The notes: generated by a model not told the origin, from the letters alone. 32,420 nt of DNA from Alphaproteobacteria bacterium (GCA_012103295.1 WLXB01000027.1:1-32420); one strand, 5' to 3'. Shown: positions 15,252 to 24,021, counted from the first letter of the stretch. Numbers and translations: made by a program.

Positions 15252-15812
15252 CTACCCGACTGAGAAAATATTTGGGTCTTGGTTCGGAATTCCCTGTCCG
15301 ATATCAAGCCAGCGGCGACCTTCAATGGCAATGATGCCACGCCGGACGGCGGTTTTTGTCGTTGTTTCAGTTTCGGCTAAAACACCGGCGAGGCGATTAG
15401 GTTTACCGGCGGAGACGGTAAGGGGAAGGTATATCAATTCAAGTTTGACCTCTCGTCCACTGATATTGCCAAACAGACCTTTTTCCCACAGCCCACAAAC
15501 AGTGGTTACGCATTGCCTTGGGCTGGCGAGATAGCGGGCAGCGACATCGGGTGAGAACACCTCTTCGACGGCCCGACCCGTAAAATCAGCACCCCAGATT
15601 TTTACCAATTCCGTTGCCATGAGCCGAAAGTGGGTTTTATTCCGCTCTGTCATTTCCAAAATGAATACAAACGGCTGGAGCGCGACATTTGGATTGTCTA
15701 GGAAGACTTCGGAAGCCGGAGCGGGAGCGTTGTCTCTTAGCGAGTCCCAATGATCATAAAATTGTGACGCAACTGCGGACCACCCAGATCGATCTGGTGA
15801 CGCGTCTGACAT
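15252..15812 (-). CDS. PAS_5-type single-domain protein
   Basis: 186 residues of the small PAS-like family (PAS_5) common in Rhodospirillales. Visible elements are HWDSLRDNAPAPASEVFLDNP near the N-terminus, the PAS core FVFILEMTERNKTHFRLMATELVKIWGADFTGRAVEEVF, and the last strands LELIYLPLTVSAGKPNRLAGVL. There is no output domain (no kinase, cyclase, EAL/GGDEF or DNA-binding part), so it is not a classical regulator by itself. It starts at ATG 15812 and leads into the amidase gene 53 bases later. Role unknown; PAS pockets can bind small ligands. Confidence 0.83.
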   Translation of the reverse strand: MSDASPDRSGWSAVASQFYDHWDSLRDNAPAPASEVFLDNPNVALQPFVFILEMTERNKTHFRLMATELVKIWGADFTGRAVEEVFSPDVAARYLASPRQCVTTVCGLWEKGLFGNISGREVKLELIYLPLTVSAGKPNRLAGVLAETETTTKTAVRRGIIAIEGRRWLDIGQGIPNQDPNIFSVG

Positions 15813-15826
15813 GAGTGATATGTGTC

Positions 15827-15912
15827 CTTGTCCGATAGTGCATCGGCTGATCTGGTGACAAGACAGAGCAACCCGCTGGAAGAGTTGCAGAATATCGCGT
15901 CGATAGCGGGTT
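15827..15912. promoter_or_regulatory. cluster of inverted repeats between the PAS_5 and NmrA-like genes
   Basis: The 252-base divergent gap 15813-16064 holds several nested stems. They are CCGAT-agtgc-ATCGG (15832-15846), an 8-base pair AACCCGCT (15870-15877) / AGCGGGTT (15905-15912), and TATCG-cgt-CGATA (15893-15905) within its loop. No gene is visible in the gap. It may contain operators or structured 5' leaders. Confidence 0.4.
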
Positions 15913-16064
15913 TGCTAAGGTTGGTTGCGTGATATTTGTAATGATTTGTATCCCTGGACTTGCACAGGCTCGACTTCCCTGGCATGTGTCCCAATACATT
16001 TTCGTGGCGACATCAATTTCGCTGCGATTACCAACGACAATCCCATGAGTAGGAGACTCCCACC

Positions 16065-16925
16065 ATGTTTCTCGTGACAGGCGCAACCGGAAAAACCGGC
16101 GGACAAACCATCAAACAATTGCTGGCCAAGGGCGCTTCCGTGCGGGCTTTCGTCCGGAATGAGGAAAAGGCTGCACCGCTCAAGGAGCAGGGTGTCGAAC
16201 TCGTAGTCGGTGACATCGGCGACGCTGACGCCGTTGCTAAGGCGATGGACGGTGTGGACGGGGTCTTGCTAACCCTACCAAACGGGCCCAACCAGCTTGA
16301 CTGGGAGTTGGGCGTATTGAAGCAAGCGGAAGCTGCTGGCGTTAAGCACCTGGTTTACATGTCGTCGACCGAGTCCAATGCGGACAACCCGCGTCGCATT
16401 CCACAGGTCCATTGGAAAGTGGTCGAGGCCATTATGGCTTCGAACGTCAACTGGACGATCATGCGCCCCAATTTCTTTATGCAAGGCATCTTCCCGTTTG
16501 CCGGGCAGGTCAAAGCCAATGATGCGTTTGCGTTCCCGGCGGGCGATGGCACTGCGTCCATGTGCGATGTGAGGGATGTTGGTGAAGTCGCTGCGGTTAT
16601 TCTAACCGGCGGTGAGAGTCATTACGGCAAGACCTACGATCTCACGGGCCCCGACATTGTATCTTTTCATGATGTGGCCGCGTTATTGAGCAAAACGCTT
16701 GGTCGTGAAATTACGTATAATCCGATGCCGTTGCAGGCATTCCATGACTACCTGGCAAAAGTGCTCAAAAGCGATTGGCACGTCGACGGCGTGGTTGAAC
16801 TGATGCAGGAAATGTCAGAAGAGGGCGGCTTGGATTTCACCACTGAAACCATGGGCGAACTGCTTCGCCGACCGCCAACGACGATCGCGCAATTCATTGA
16901 AGAGCATAAGGCGATGTTTGGTTAG
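16065..16925 (+). CDS. NmrA-like NAD(P)-binding atypical SDR
   Basis: 286 residues. The N-terminal dinucleotide motif VTGATGKTGG (4-13) and VRAFVRNEEKAAPL, where the Arg suggests NADP preference, begin a Rossmann fold. VVGDIGDADAVAKAMDGVDGVLL follows, then HLVYMSSTESNADN and WTIMRPNFFMQ. This is the NmrA / azoreductase-like quinone reductase subfamily, which lacks the usual Tyr-xxx-Lys catalysis. Members are redox sensors or reductases of quinones and phenylcoumaran-type benzylic ethers. Ribosome binding site AGGAG lies nine bases before ATG. It converges on the CurA-type reductase gene with six bases between stops. Precise reaction unknown. Confidence 0.88.
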   Translation: MFLVTGATGKTGGQTIKQLLAKGASVRAFVRNEEKAAPLKEQGVELVVGDIGDADAVAKAMDGVDGVLLTLPNGPNQLDWELGVLKQAEAAGVKHLVYMSSTESNADNPRRIPQVHWKVVEAIMASNVNWTIMRPNFFMQGIFPFAGQVKANDAFAFPAGDGTASMCDVRDVGEVAAVILTGGESHYGKTYDLTGPDIVSFHDVAALLSKTLGREITYNPMPLQAFHDYLAKVLKSDWHVDGVVELMQEMSEEGGLDFTTETMGELLRRPPTTIAQFIEEHKAMFG

Positions 16926-16931
16926 TTCAGG

Positions 16932-17957
16932 TTAAGAGACCTGCACGATCCACTTGCCGGTATTTCTGCCACTGAGAAGCCCGATGAATGCGCTCGGTGC
17001 CAAGTCGAGGCCCTCAAAGACTTTGCGTTCATATTGAATGCCACCGTCTTTCAGTAGGTCTGCCATGGTGCCGCGTGCTTCCGCGTATTCACTGACGTGA
17101 TTGTGGACTGAGAACTGCCCGTCAAACTGCTCGGACTGGTTCCAGCCGGTTTTGTTGTAGTTGGCAATAATACCGCACCGCGTGACGCGCCCGTTCTTAG
17201 ACAATTGCTTCTTTATCGTCTCCGCCATGTCTCCGCCGGTGTTGTCGAAGAAATAGTCAACACCGTCCGGACAGGCTTCCTTAACTGCGGCACCGAGGTC
17301 TTTGGTCGAGTTGTAGTTGATGGCGGCATCGAACCCTAGCTCGTCTGTCAGATATGCACATTTTTCATCGGTGCTGGTGACACCGACAACCCAGGCATCA
17401 AGGAGAAGCGCCAACTGGCCTGTGAGAGACCCAACCATGCCGGCCGCACTTGTGATGACGATTGATTCTTCCTGCTCAAGCTTGCCTTCGTGTTTGAGGG
17501 CGAGAATAGCGGTTAAACCTGGAGCGCCGAGCGGACCGATAAATTCGATGGGATCAGCTAGTTCTGGGTCGCAGATGGCGACGCCTTCTGGGTTATTGGT
17601 TGGATGCGGTTCACCGTCGGTGACAACGTAATTCTGCCAGCCAAGAAATCCCTCAACCAGATCACCAGTTTTATATTTCGGATTGTTGGACTTCACCACA
17701 ACACCGAGAATTGTCCCCGGAATGACTTTACCGATATCCGTCATCGCGCCATGGGGGCGCATCGCCTTATTGTCATCAGTAGTCGGGTTCAGCATCAGCC
17801 GAATGCGGGGCTCAAGTCCAATATAGAGCGTACGAATAAGCATTTCGTTCTCGCCAGGCTCAGGGATTGGGCCTTCTTCCATGCGGAAGTCAGTGGGCTT
17901 GGGCATGCCGTCCGGATGGGCGGCTAGAACAATTTGTTGGTGAACTGTTTGGGTCAT
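16932..17957 (-). CDS. zinc-independent NADP-dependent oxidoreductase (CurA/PTGR family, MDR)
   Basis: 341 residues, the usual length for the YncB/CurA/prostaglandin reductase branch of the medium-chain reductases, which reduce alpha,beta-unsaturated ketones or aldehydes with NADPH. N-terminal YIGLEPRIRLMLN (45-57) and GTILGVVVKSNNPKYKTGD (81-99), GPLGAPGLTAILAL (141-154) and cofactor loop SAAGMVGSLTGQ (170-181) are all family features. VTSTDEKC and FDAAINY follow. No structural or catalytic zinc ligands are seen. It starts three bases after the VOC gene stop (tight coupling), so the two are co-expressed. It could reduce an enone made by a ring-cleavage or amine-oxidase step; that is an inference. 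Confidence 0.92.
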   Translation of the reverse strand: MTQTVHQQIVLAAHPDGMPKPTDFRMEEGPIPEPGENEMLIRTLYIGLEPRIRLMLNPTTDDNKAMRPHGAMTDIGKVIPGTILGVVVKSNNPKYKTGDLVEGFLGWQNYVVTDGEPHPTNNPEGVAICDPELADPIEFIGPLGAPGLTAILALKHEGKLEQEESIVITSAAGMVGSLTGQLALLLDAWVVGVTSTDEKCAYLTDELGFDAAINYNSTKDLGAAVKEACPDGVDYFFDNTGGDMAETIKKQLSKNGRVTRCGIIANYNKTGWNQSEQFDGQFSVHNHVSEYAEARGTMADLLKDGGIQYERKVFEGLDLAPSAFIGLLSGRNTGKWIVQVS

Positions 17958-17960
17958 GAA

Positions 17961-18995
17961 TCAGGCCTGTAGAAATGTCCAAGTAAAACGGTCGGGTGTG
18001 GTGCACGTGAAGGCATCAATGCCGAACTCGTCCGGCTGGACGTCCGAAATATCCGTGCATCCACCAGCAGCGCAGTCCTTCTTGAAAGAAACCAGGTCAC
18101 GTACACGCCACGTCAGGAGGCTATGCCCAAGGCAGCCAGGTTTTGCAAGGTCAGATTGATCTTCCAACGCACTATCAGAGCCAAAACGGAACATCAAAAG
18201 CCGCCCAGAACGTCGATCATTCATGCCGGAGCCCGAGCGCGGTTCTTCAAAATTCACGGACCAGTGAGTTTCGCCTTCAATCAGCCCGAAGGCACCGCGA
18301 GACGCCATGGCTTGATCCCAGGTGACCGGATGGTCAGAGACGCGTTGAAGACCGAGAACCTGATCGTAAAAATCAAACACGCCGTGGTCGTCGGCCGTCA
18401 ACATCAGCCCGGCATGTACGATTTGGGTCGCTGGAAAGAGACAGTCGTCGTTGTATTTACCCAGCATTGCGCTCTCATAATTGAAGCGTTCGAGAAAGGC
18501 TTGTCGAGAATATGGCTGAACCAGACTGAATTCACGAACGGCGACGATCACATCGTGGAAGGGCACGGGTGCTTTGCCGCCAAAAAGATCTGGATTGTAG
18601 GCTGACAAGTCGATGAAGGTCGGCGCTACATCGTAAACCGGTTGCCCAGCCTTTTCGGCGACGCGGGCGTGATTGGAAATATCTGAAGCAGATCGCACAA
18701 ATTGTCCGGCCCATCTGTTGCCATGGCCGCGAAAGGGCCGGACACCTAGCCCATCGTTAATTGGCTGATTCCACTTCATCAGACGAATGAGGCCATGATC
18801 TGAGTCCATGTGGAGCAAGCGGCGGCTGGTTAGGGCACTTTTATGACCAAACAGGGCTTCCGCACGGTTGGCATCAAGTGCTCCTTCTGGGCCTGCCCGG
18901 AAGCCGAAGCTCTCCCAGTAACGGGTCGTGGCATCTAGATCGGTCACCCCGATGCAGGTTTCGAACAACCCGCCGACGGCCTGCGGTACAGACAT
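17961..18995 (-). CDS. VOC superfamily protein with two glyoxalase-like modules
   Basis: 344 residues. The N-terminal module starts GLFETCIGVTDLDATTRYWESFGFRAG (about 9-35), the classic beta-alpha-beta-beta-beta opening. A second module begins near HAGLMLTADDHGVFDFYDQVLGLQRVSD (about 190-217) and ends with a strand FGIDAFTCTTPDRFTWTFLQA. The size and two-module plan resemble extradiol dioxygenases and 4-hydroxyphenylpyruvate-dioxygenase-like members. A complete His-His-Glu metal triad is not obvious to me, so it may be a binding or isomerase member. ATG 18995 follows GGAG. It is translationally close-coupled to the CurA-type reductase (3-base gap), suggesting consecutive steps. Confidence 0.82.
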   Translation of the reverse strand: MSVPQAVGGLFETCIGVTDLDATTRYWESFGFRAGPEGALDANRAEALFGHKSALTSRRLLHMDSDHGLIRLMKWNQPINDGLGVRPFRGHGNRWAGQFVRSASDISNHARVAEKAGQPVYDVAPTFIDLSAYNPDLFGGKAPVPFHDVIVAVREFSLVQPYSRQAFLERFNYESAMLGKYNDDCLFPATQIVHAGLMLTADDHGVFDFYDQVLGLQRVSDHPVTWDQAMASRGAFGLIEGETHWSVNFEEPRSGSGMNDRRSGRLLMFRFGSDSALEDQSDLAKPGCLGHSLLTWRVRDLVSFKKDCAAGGCTDISDVQPDEFGIDAFTCTTPDRFTWTFLQA

Positions 18996-19160
18996 CTGTT
19001 TGATACTCCGGTCTCAAGTGTCGCATCCTACCGCAGCGTGGTCATTGGGCAAGCCACGGTTTGCCGCAGAATCGCTGCCCTTTACCCTACGTCGTGATCA
19101 CCGCACAATCAGATCTACACCGACGACGATCGGATGAGCTTTTCAAGGGGACTAGCAACG

Positions 19161-20618
19161 ATGAGCAAGTATTACTTCAGCCGCCGCACGGCGCTTAAAA
19201 GTGCAGGCGCTGCCGCATTCGCCACCAGTGTTGGCGTCGGCATGGCACCCAAGACGGCGCGGGCACAAAATCAATCCGACGTGCTGGTGATCGGGGCTGG
19301 GCTTTCTGGTTTAGCTGCAGCCCATGTGCTTGAGGATGAGGGCTACAGCGTCCAAGTGATTGAGGGCCGAAACCGAATTGGTGGCCGGATTTTATCGTTG
19401 ACCGATATTCCAGGAAATCCTGAAGCGGGTGGAAACGGTATTGGCGGCGGCTATGGGCGAGTGATCGATGCGGCAGAGCGCTTTGGGGCTAAGCTCAACA
19501 ATATTATCGATCGCGCTCCCCTTATTCTGAATCGCAGTCTATTTCTCGATGGTCAAATGATAAGCCAAGAAGATTGGCCCAGTCATCCACGCAATGTGCT
19601 CCCTGAGAAATACAAAGGAATGATGCCTTGGTCGTTCGTGCCGGTCTTTATTATTCAGAATAATCCATTGGAGTCATTTGAAGATTGGTATGACCCAAAA
19701 ACGGCGCCGTTCGACGTTTCCATACATGAATGGTTTCGTTCAAAGGGTATAACCGACGAGCAAATAAATCTGGCGTACAACATTAACTCAGACTTTGGGA
19801 ATTCATCCCACGATGTGTCTGCCTTGATGCTTATGTTTGTTTACGCCTGGGGAATGATGATGCGGTCCAATGTGCCGCGCGCCACTTACGCTGCTGAAGG
19901 AGGCAACCAACGCATTCCTGAAGCTATGGCCGCTGCGTTGAAGAATGAAGTGCATCTCGAACGCAAGGTTATCGGCATCAGTAGCGATGGAGATGGTGCT
20001 GAAGCACACTGCGATGATGGCACGGTTTATCGTGCCAAGCGCATCGTCTCTTCAATTCCGTACTCGGTGTTGCGCACAATGAAAATTGAACCTGGGTTGA
20101 CGGGCGTTCAACATCGGGCCGTGCAGACTCTCGGTAAGCAGTTGCTCACGCAGTCCCACATCGAGGCTAAAGAACCATTCTGGGAAGAAGACGGTATGCC
20201 CATTGGCATGTTCTCCGACAGTGTTCTCGGCAGCGTCATGGCCCAACACTTTGGCGATAAGCCGGAAGAGGTCACCAGTATCACTTGTTGGCATCGAGGC
20301 TGGAAAGCGCAGCAGATTGATCAATTGCCAGAGGAAGATGCCAAGCAATTGGTGCTCGACACCTGGGCGGAGCAGCGTCCGGCATCCAAGGGCAAAATCG
20401 AAATTGCTGGTTTTAAGTCCTGGTACAATGATCCGTTCTCATCCGGCGACTGGGCGGTGTGGGAGCCAGGGCAGATCAAAGATTTCATCGGTAAGATGGC
20501 TGAGCCTCATGGCAACTTGCATTTCTGTGGCGAGCATACCGCGCTGTCTAATCGTGGTATGGAGGGCGCAATGGAATCCGGAGAACGCGTAGCTTTTGAG
20601 GTGATGGATGCAATCTAA
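19161..20618 (+). CDS. Tat-exported flavin amine oxidase family protein 1
   Basis: 485 residues from ATG 19161, nine bases after AAGGGGA; an upstream in-frame ATG at 19134 would place that site inside the gene. The N-terminus SRRTALKSAGAAAF (7-20) with ARAQ near 33-36 is a twin-arginine signal, so the folded flavoprotein is exported. The FAD site is VLVIGAGLSGLAAAHVLE (41-58) with Glu68 and RIGGR (72-76). The C-terminal FAD motif is FCGEHTALSNRGMEGAMESGERVA. This is the monoamine oxidase / amino acid oxidase superfamily, which oxidises amines or desaturates carbon chains with O2 or another acceptor. The next gene is a full-length paralogue overlapping by 11 bases. Substrate unknown. Confidence 0.93.
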   Translation: MSKYYFSRRTALKSAGAAAFATSVGVGMAPKTARAQNQSDVLVIGAGLSGLAAAHVLEDEGYSVQVIEGRNRIGGRILSLTDIPGNPEAGGNGIGGGYGRVIDAAERFGAKLNNIIDRAPLILNRSLFLDGQMISQEDWPSHPRNVLPEKYKGMMPWSFVPVFIIQNNPLESFEDWYDPKTAPFDVSIHEWFRSKGITDEQINLAYNINSDFGNSSHDVSALMLMFVYAWGMMMRSNVPRATYAAEGGNQRIPEAMAAALKNEVHLERKVIGISSDGDGAEAHCDDGTVYRAKRIVSSIPYSVLRTMKIEPGLTGVQHRAVQTLGKQLLTQSHIEAKEPFWEEDGMPIGMFSDSVLGSVMAQHFGDKPEEVTSITCWHRGWKAQQIDQLPEEDAKQLVLDTWAEQRPASKGKIEIAGFKSWYNDPFSSGDWAVWEPGQIKDFIGKMAEPHGNLHFCGEHTALSNRGMEGAMESGERVAFEVMDAI

Positions 20619-22044
20619 AACGGTAACGCGGCGAACGGCGCTGGCAACAGCTGGCGCAGCGGTTGCGACTACGAGTCTGAATCCAAAACCGCTGCGGGCT
20701 AAGAATAAGACCGACGTCGTTGTAATCGGGGCCGGACTTTCCGGACTCAACGCTGCGTTGTTGCTGGAAGAGCAGGGCTTCAGCGTCCAAGTGATTGAGG
20801 GCCGGGACCGCATTGGTGGTCGCTTACTCTCTCTGCGGGACATTCCTGGAAACCCGGAAGCGGGTGGCAATGGAATCGGGTCTGGCTATGGCCGGATGAT
20901 CGATACGGTCGAGCGGCTCAAGATACCGATGCTGAATAGCGCCGGTCGGGCGACCATGACGCCTTTCGAACTTTATTTGGATGGCGAGCGTATTTCAGCA
21001 GAGCAATGGCCAACCCACCCTAAGAATATTCTGCCGGAGGCATTCAAGAACTTTAGCCCACGCTTGGTCCCCCTTGTTCTGCTGCGACAGACGAACCCAC
21101 TGGCCTCCTTCGAGGACTGGTACGACCCAAAATCAAAGCCGCATGATATTTCCGTCTATGACGTCTTTAAGAAGAATGGTTTCACCGACGAGCAGATTGA
21201 TCTGACCTTCAATTTGAATGTGTCCTATGGGACCTCGGCTCATGATGTCTCGGCGCTGATGATGTGGTTTAACGATGGCTGGGTTGCCTCCATGGAAGGT
21301 GGCCCACCGACGCAGCTTTCAGCCATCGGCGGCAATATGACCATTCCCGAAATGATGGCGAAGGCATTAAAGGGCGAAGTTCATCTCAACCGCACGGTCG
21401 TCGGTATCAGCGACACCAATAGCGGTGCCGAGGTCGTGTGCGGTGATGGCACGGTGTATCGTGCTGATCATGTGGTGTGCTCGTTGCCGCTTCCAGTGAT
21501 GCGTTATCTCCGGTTTGATCCATTTTTGCCCTCCGTTCAATCTAAGGCCATTTCCTTGGTGCCGTACTTCCCAATGACTCAAGTGCATCTGGTTGCCAAA
21601 GACCCATTTTGGGAAGACGACGAATGGTCTCCGGATATGTGGACAGACACGGTCGCTGGTCACGTAATCGGCAACCGACACAATGTCGACAACAGCGATG
21701 TCACCAGTCTGACCGCCTGGGCGCGCGGGTTTACTGCGCACAAATTGGATCAAGCGAGTCCGGAAGAGGGTATGGCTTGGGTGGTTTCTGAACTTGAGCG
21801 CATTCGCCCGAGCGCAAAGGGCAAGCTGGAAGCCCGGTACATTAAATCTTGGATGCGGGACCCCTTTGCCGGTGGTGATTATGCGGTATGGGAACCGGGC
21901 CAAGTGACCGAATTTCTGCATGCGACGGGCAAAGCGCATGGCCGAGTTCACTTTTGCGGTGAGCACACGGCGCTGTCTAATCGCGGTATGGAAGGGGCCA
22001 TGGAATCCGGTGAGCGCGCGGCGTTTGAGATTATGGGGCTTTAG
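20608..22044 (+). CDS. Tat-exported flavin amine oxidase family protein 2 (tandem paralogue)
   Basis: 478 residues. Start ATG 20608 lies inside the end of the previous gene (11-base overlap) with GAGGTGA as binding site. VTRRTALATAG (6-16) is a Tat-type signal with a weaker cleavage region (KPLRAK). FAD motif VVVIGAGLSGLNAALLLEE (37-55), RIGGR and C-terminal FCGEHTALSNRGMEGAMESGERAAF mirror the upstream protein; long blocks such as IPGNPEAGGNGIG.GYGR and FEDWYDPK are shared. The middle substrate-cap region differs. A tandem duplication with kept overlap suggests the two proteins work together, perhaps as a heterodimer or on successive substrates. Whether both are exported cannot be seen. Confidence 0.93.
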   Translation: MQSKTVTRRTALATAGAAVATTSLNPKPLRAKNKTDVVVIGAGLSGLNAALLLEEQGFSVQVIEGRDRIGGRLLSLRDIPGNPEAGGNGIGSGYGRMIDTVERLKIPMLNSAGRATMTPFELYLDGERISAEQWPTHPKNILPEAFKNFSPRLVPLVLLRQTNPLASFEDWYDPKSKPHDISVYDVFKKNGFTDEQIDLTFNLNVSYGTSAHDVSALMMWFNDGWVASMEGGPPTQLSAIGGNMTIPEMMAKALKGEVHLNRTVVGISDTNSGAEVVCGDGTVYRADHVVCSLPLPVMRYLRFDPFLPSVQSKAISLVPYFPMTQVHLVAKDPFWEDDEWSPDMWTDTVAGHVIGNRHNVDNSDVTSLTAWARGFTAHKLDQASPEEGMAWVVSELERIRPSAKGKLEARYIKSWMRDPFAGGDYAVWEPGQVTEFLHATGKAHGRVHFCGEHTALSNRGMEGAMESGERAAFEIMGL

Positions 22045-22045
22045 T

Positions 22046-22741
22046 TTAGGGGTTCCAGTTCGTGGCGGTTTCCGTCATTGCGCCCAGTTCATAGATCGTG
22101 CCTTCTTTGTCACCGCTAGCGACGAGCATGCGGGCCAGCATGTGGTGGGGCCCGGTGCGCCAGACGTGTAGCTCTTTGCCGAACGATGTCGCCCAGACAA
22201 AGCGCTCACATTCAAATTGACCGGCAGGGAGGTCCAGAGTCTCCGTACCGTCATACCGGGCTTCGCTTGGAATTTTCTCGCCGTGACCCAGGGTGCGCCC
22301 GTTCCAGGTATTGGAAACGGAATGGGGCAGAATTTCCTGCATCTCTTTCGTCGACGTGTCCATGAAGCACATCTTCCACGAGTCATGAATGATGTTGTGG
22401 AAGCCAACGGTCATGTGCGACGGGGCGTCGAACTCTGCAGTGTCGACATCAACGCCCGGATTGAAGACGTAGGAATATAGGCGGTCGCCAGTTAATCGAC
22501 GCAGAACCGAGCCATGAGACTCACCTTTGTAGAAAAGACGGCCCAGGCATTCGATTGGCCGCCAATCTGCTGCAACGATCTGATTAACGTCCCGGAGTAA
22601 ATCGCCTTTCGGAGATTGGGTCACCGTGCGCAAGGTGCGAGAGCCGTCGGGATTGCCGGTAAGAAGAAACCGCTCATACATCTGTGAGCTACCACCCGGC
22701 TCTGTAATGAGAATATGACCTTCATGGACGGTGAAACTCAT
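22046..22741 (-). CDS. unrecognised 231-residue protein
   Basis: I do not recognise this family. ATG 22741 is preferred because GGAG lies just upstream; a GTG 15 bases earlier would put that site inside the gene. The protein has no signal peptide, membrane segment or cysteine cluster. It is rich in beta-strand-like stretches and Trp/His: HILITEPGGSSQMYERFLLTG, LYSYVFNPGVDVDTAEFDAPSHMTVGFHNIIHDSW, FECERFVWATSFGKELHVWRTGPHHMLARML. That pattern suggests a beta-barrel pocket protein of lipocalin or DUF3108 style, but this is only a guess. It ends one base from the amine oxidase 2 stop on the opposite strand and diverges from the single-domain cupin gene across 112 bases, so it is likely part of the same metabolic locus. 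Confidence 0.75.
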   Translation of the reverse strand: MSFTVHEGHILITEPGGSSQMYERFLLTGNPDGSRTLRTVTQSPKGDLLRDVNQIVAADWRPIECLGRLFYKGESHGSVLRRLTGDRLYSYVFNPGVDVDTAEFDAPSHMTVGFHNIIHDSWKMCFMDTSTKEMQEILPHSVSNTWNGRTLGHGEKIPSEARYDGTETLDLPAGQFECERFVWATSFGKELHVWRTGPHHMLARMLVASGDKEGTIYELGAMTETATNWNP

Positions 22742-22853
22742 GCCTAGGCTCCGCACGCTCTGTCTAAATTAAACTGGATAGTAGAATACACAGCTTGACT
22801 CATTATGTCGGGTGGTTTGGGCTGTGAACCGAAGTAAAGATAAGGATCTTGCC

Positions 22854-23333
22854 ATGGATACTGCATCTGATCCGTTCGTTCACACCACGCGCCGTGTTCT
22901 GACCGTCGAAGGGGAAGACGGCCAGTCCTTTGTCATGGAGGACGGGGAACCAGAGGACGTGTTGATTCTCAATGGCGCTCGTATGGTACGCCTGTGGCAA
23001 ACTGATGACGTGCCCGCCAGTATTCCCGTGCGGGAAGACGTGACCGATGATGGTCTCGGTCGCTTGCCCAAGAAATTCGGTGGTACGAGGTTCTACACAG
23101 CGGAACTGCCCGGTGGGGCGAATGCGCCGCAAATTCCAATGCATACCTCTGATAGCGTTGATTATATCGCAGTGATGCGCGGTGAAATCGTATTGGTTAC
23201 GGATAAAGAAGAAGTCACTTTGAAGCCCGGCGATACGCTGGTGCAGACCGGCAACAATCACACTTGGGAGAATCGCACGGATGACGTTGCCGTGCTGTTG
23301 GTGGTGGTTGTTGGGGCTGAACGGACAAAATAG
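22854..23333 (+). CDS. single-domain cupin protein
   Basis: 159 residues from ATG 22854, seven bases after AAGGA; an in-frame GTG-type start 42 bases upstream is less likely. N-terminal RRVLTVEGEDGQSFVMEDGEPEDV and MVRLWQTDDVPA precede one cupin barrel. Motif 1 reads PMHTSDSVDYIAVMRGEI, and motif 2 reads LKPGDTLVQTGNNHTWENRTD with the canonical His. This matches a small cupin family widespread in alphaproteobacteria and found beside catabolic genes. It is a different family from the three bicupins. Metal-dependent enzyme or ligand-binding protein; reaction unknown. It converges on the Sel1-like gene with only three bases between stops. Confidence 0.87.
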   Translation: MDTASDPFVHTTRRVLTVEGEDGQSFVMEDGEPEDVLILNGARMVRLWQTDDVPASIPVREDVTDDGLGRLPKKFGGTRFYTAELPGGANAPQIPMHTSDSVDYIAVMRGEIVLVTDKEEVTLKPGDTLVQTGNNHTWENRTDDVAVLLVVVVGAERTK

Positions 23334-23336
23334 AGT

Positions 23337-23921
23337 CTAGCGTTGCGACCAACTGTCTTGAAGTTGAGCAACGTCATCGCGGGCTTGGGGTGTCGACGCC
23401 AGTTTAGCTGCGGCCTTGATCATGTCGTTGGCTTCGGATTCAGTCAGCTTGAGATCGCAGTCTTCGAAAAGATCATCTATCCAATTCTGTATGAGATATA
23501 TTTTGGAATACAAATGGTTTTGGCGCGCGCCAGCCAGCCACCAACGTCCTGCGGCGCAGGTGTCAGGGTCGCCAGCGTAGCCACCCATCAGCACAAGCCC
23601 GAGGACGAGTTGACCTTGGGCATGACCGGATTCAGCGGCTTGTTCAAAGTAGGGTAAGGCCGCTTCATATTTATCTTCGTAGAAAAACGAACGACCATAT
23701 TGGTAGGCGAACCGACCTTCGTCCGGGTAGGCCGCCAAGGCGTCGCGGCATGCGCTGCGGGCGGCTGGAATATCGAAGTCTTCTTGTTCCACACCAGGGG
23801 CTGATTTCTGGGTGTCGGAGGGGTGGGCGGCCAAGCGGTCACAGGCAGTTTGCGGTGCTTGGGCTAGGGCAGAGCCGGTAACGAATGTGATGAAGAGGCT
23901 GAAGATCAGAACGGGGCGCAT
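23337..23921 (-). CDS. secreted Sel1-like/TPR repeat protein
   Basis: 194 residues from ATG 23921 with AGAGAG upstream. Residues 1-22 (MRPVLIFSLFITFVTGSALAQ) form a Sec signal peptide. The mature protein begins with a Cys-containing helix (TACDRLAAHPSD). It contains paired helices of Sel1/TPR type: RFAYQYGRSFFYEDKYEAALPYFEQAAESGHAQGQLVLGLVLMGG, then CAAGRWWLAGARQNHLYSKIYLIQNW. Such proteins are usually periplasmic scaffolds. Several cysteines (PDTCAAG, EDCDLK) could form disulfides. It faces the cupin gene (convergent) and diverges from the nitrilase-like operon. No specific partner can be named. Confidence 0.82.
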   Translation of the reverse strand: MRPVLIFSLFITFVTGSALAQAPQTACDRLAAHPSDTQKSAPGVEQEDFDIPAARSACRDALAAYPDEGRFAYQYGRSFFYEDKYEAALPYFEQAAESGHAQGQLVLGLVLMGGYAGDPDTCAAGRWWLAGARQNHLYSKIYLIQNWIDDLFEDCDLKLTESEANDMIKAAAKLASTPQARDDVAQLQDSWSQR

Positions 23922-24021
23922 ACACACTCTCTTTTGTGGGGCGGCACTTGCCCGCGTACGGTTCCCTTGTTACACCCGAAGCAAGGGAAAACATAGATCG
24001 CTTTAGAGGGGCACATCGCAG

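Noticed and set aside
15784-15797. 14-base palindrome CCAGATCGATCTGG
   Set aside because: It lies within the N-terminal codons of the PAS_5 gene, so coding constraint or chance explains it at least as well as an operator.
18123-18605. 160-codon open frame on the plus strand
   Set aside because: Antisense shadow of the VOC protein; composition not protein-like and no motif.
21367-21966. 199-codon open frame on the minus strand
   Set aside because: Antisense to amine oxidase 2, whose FAD motifs and paralogy are unmistakable.
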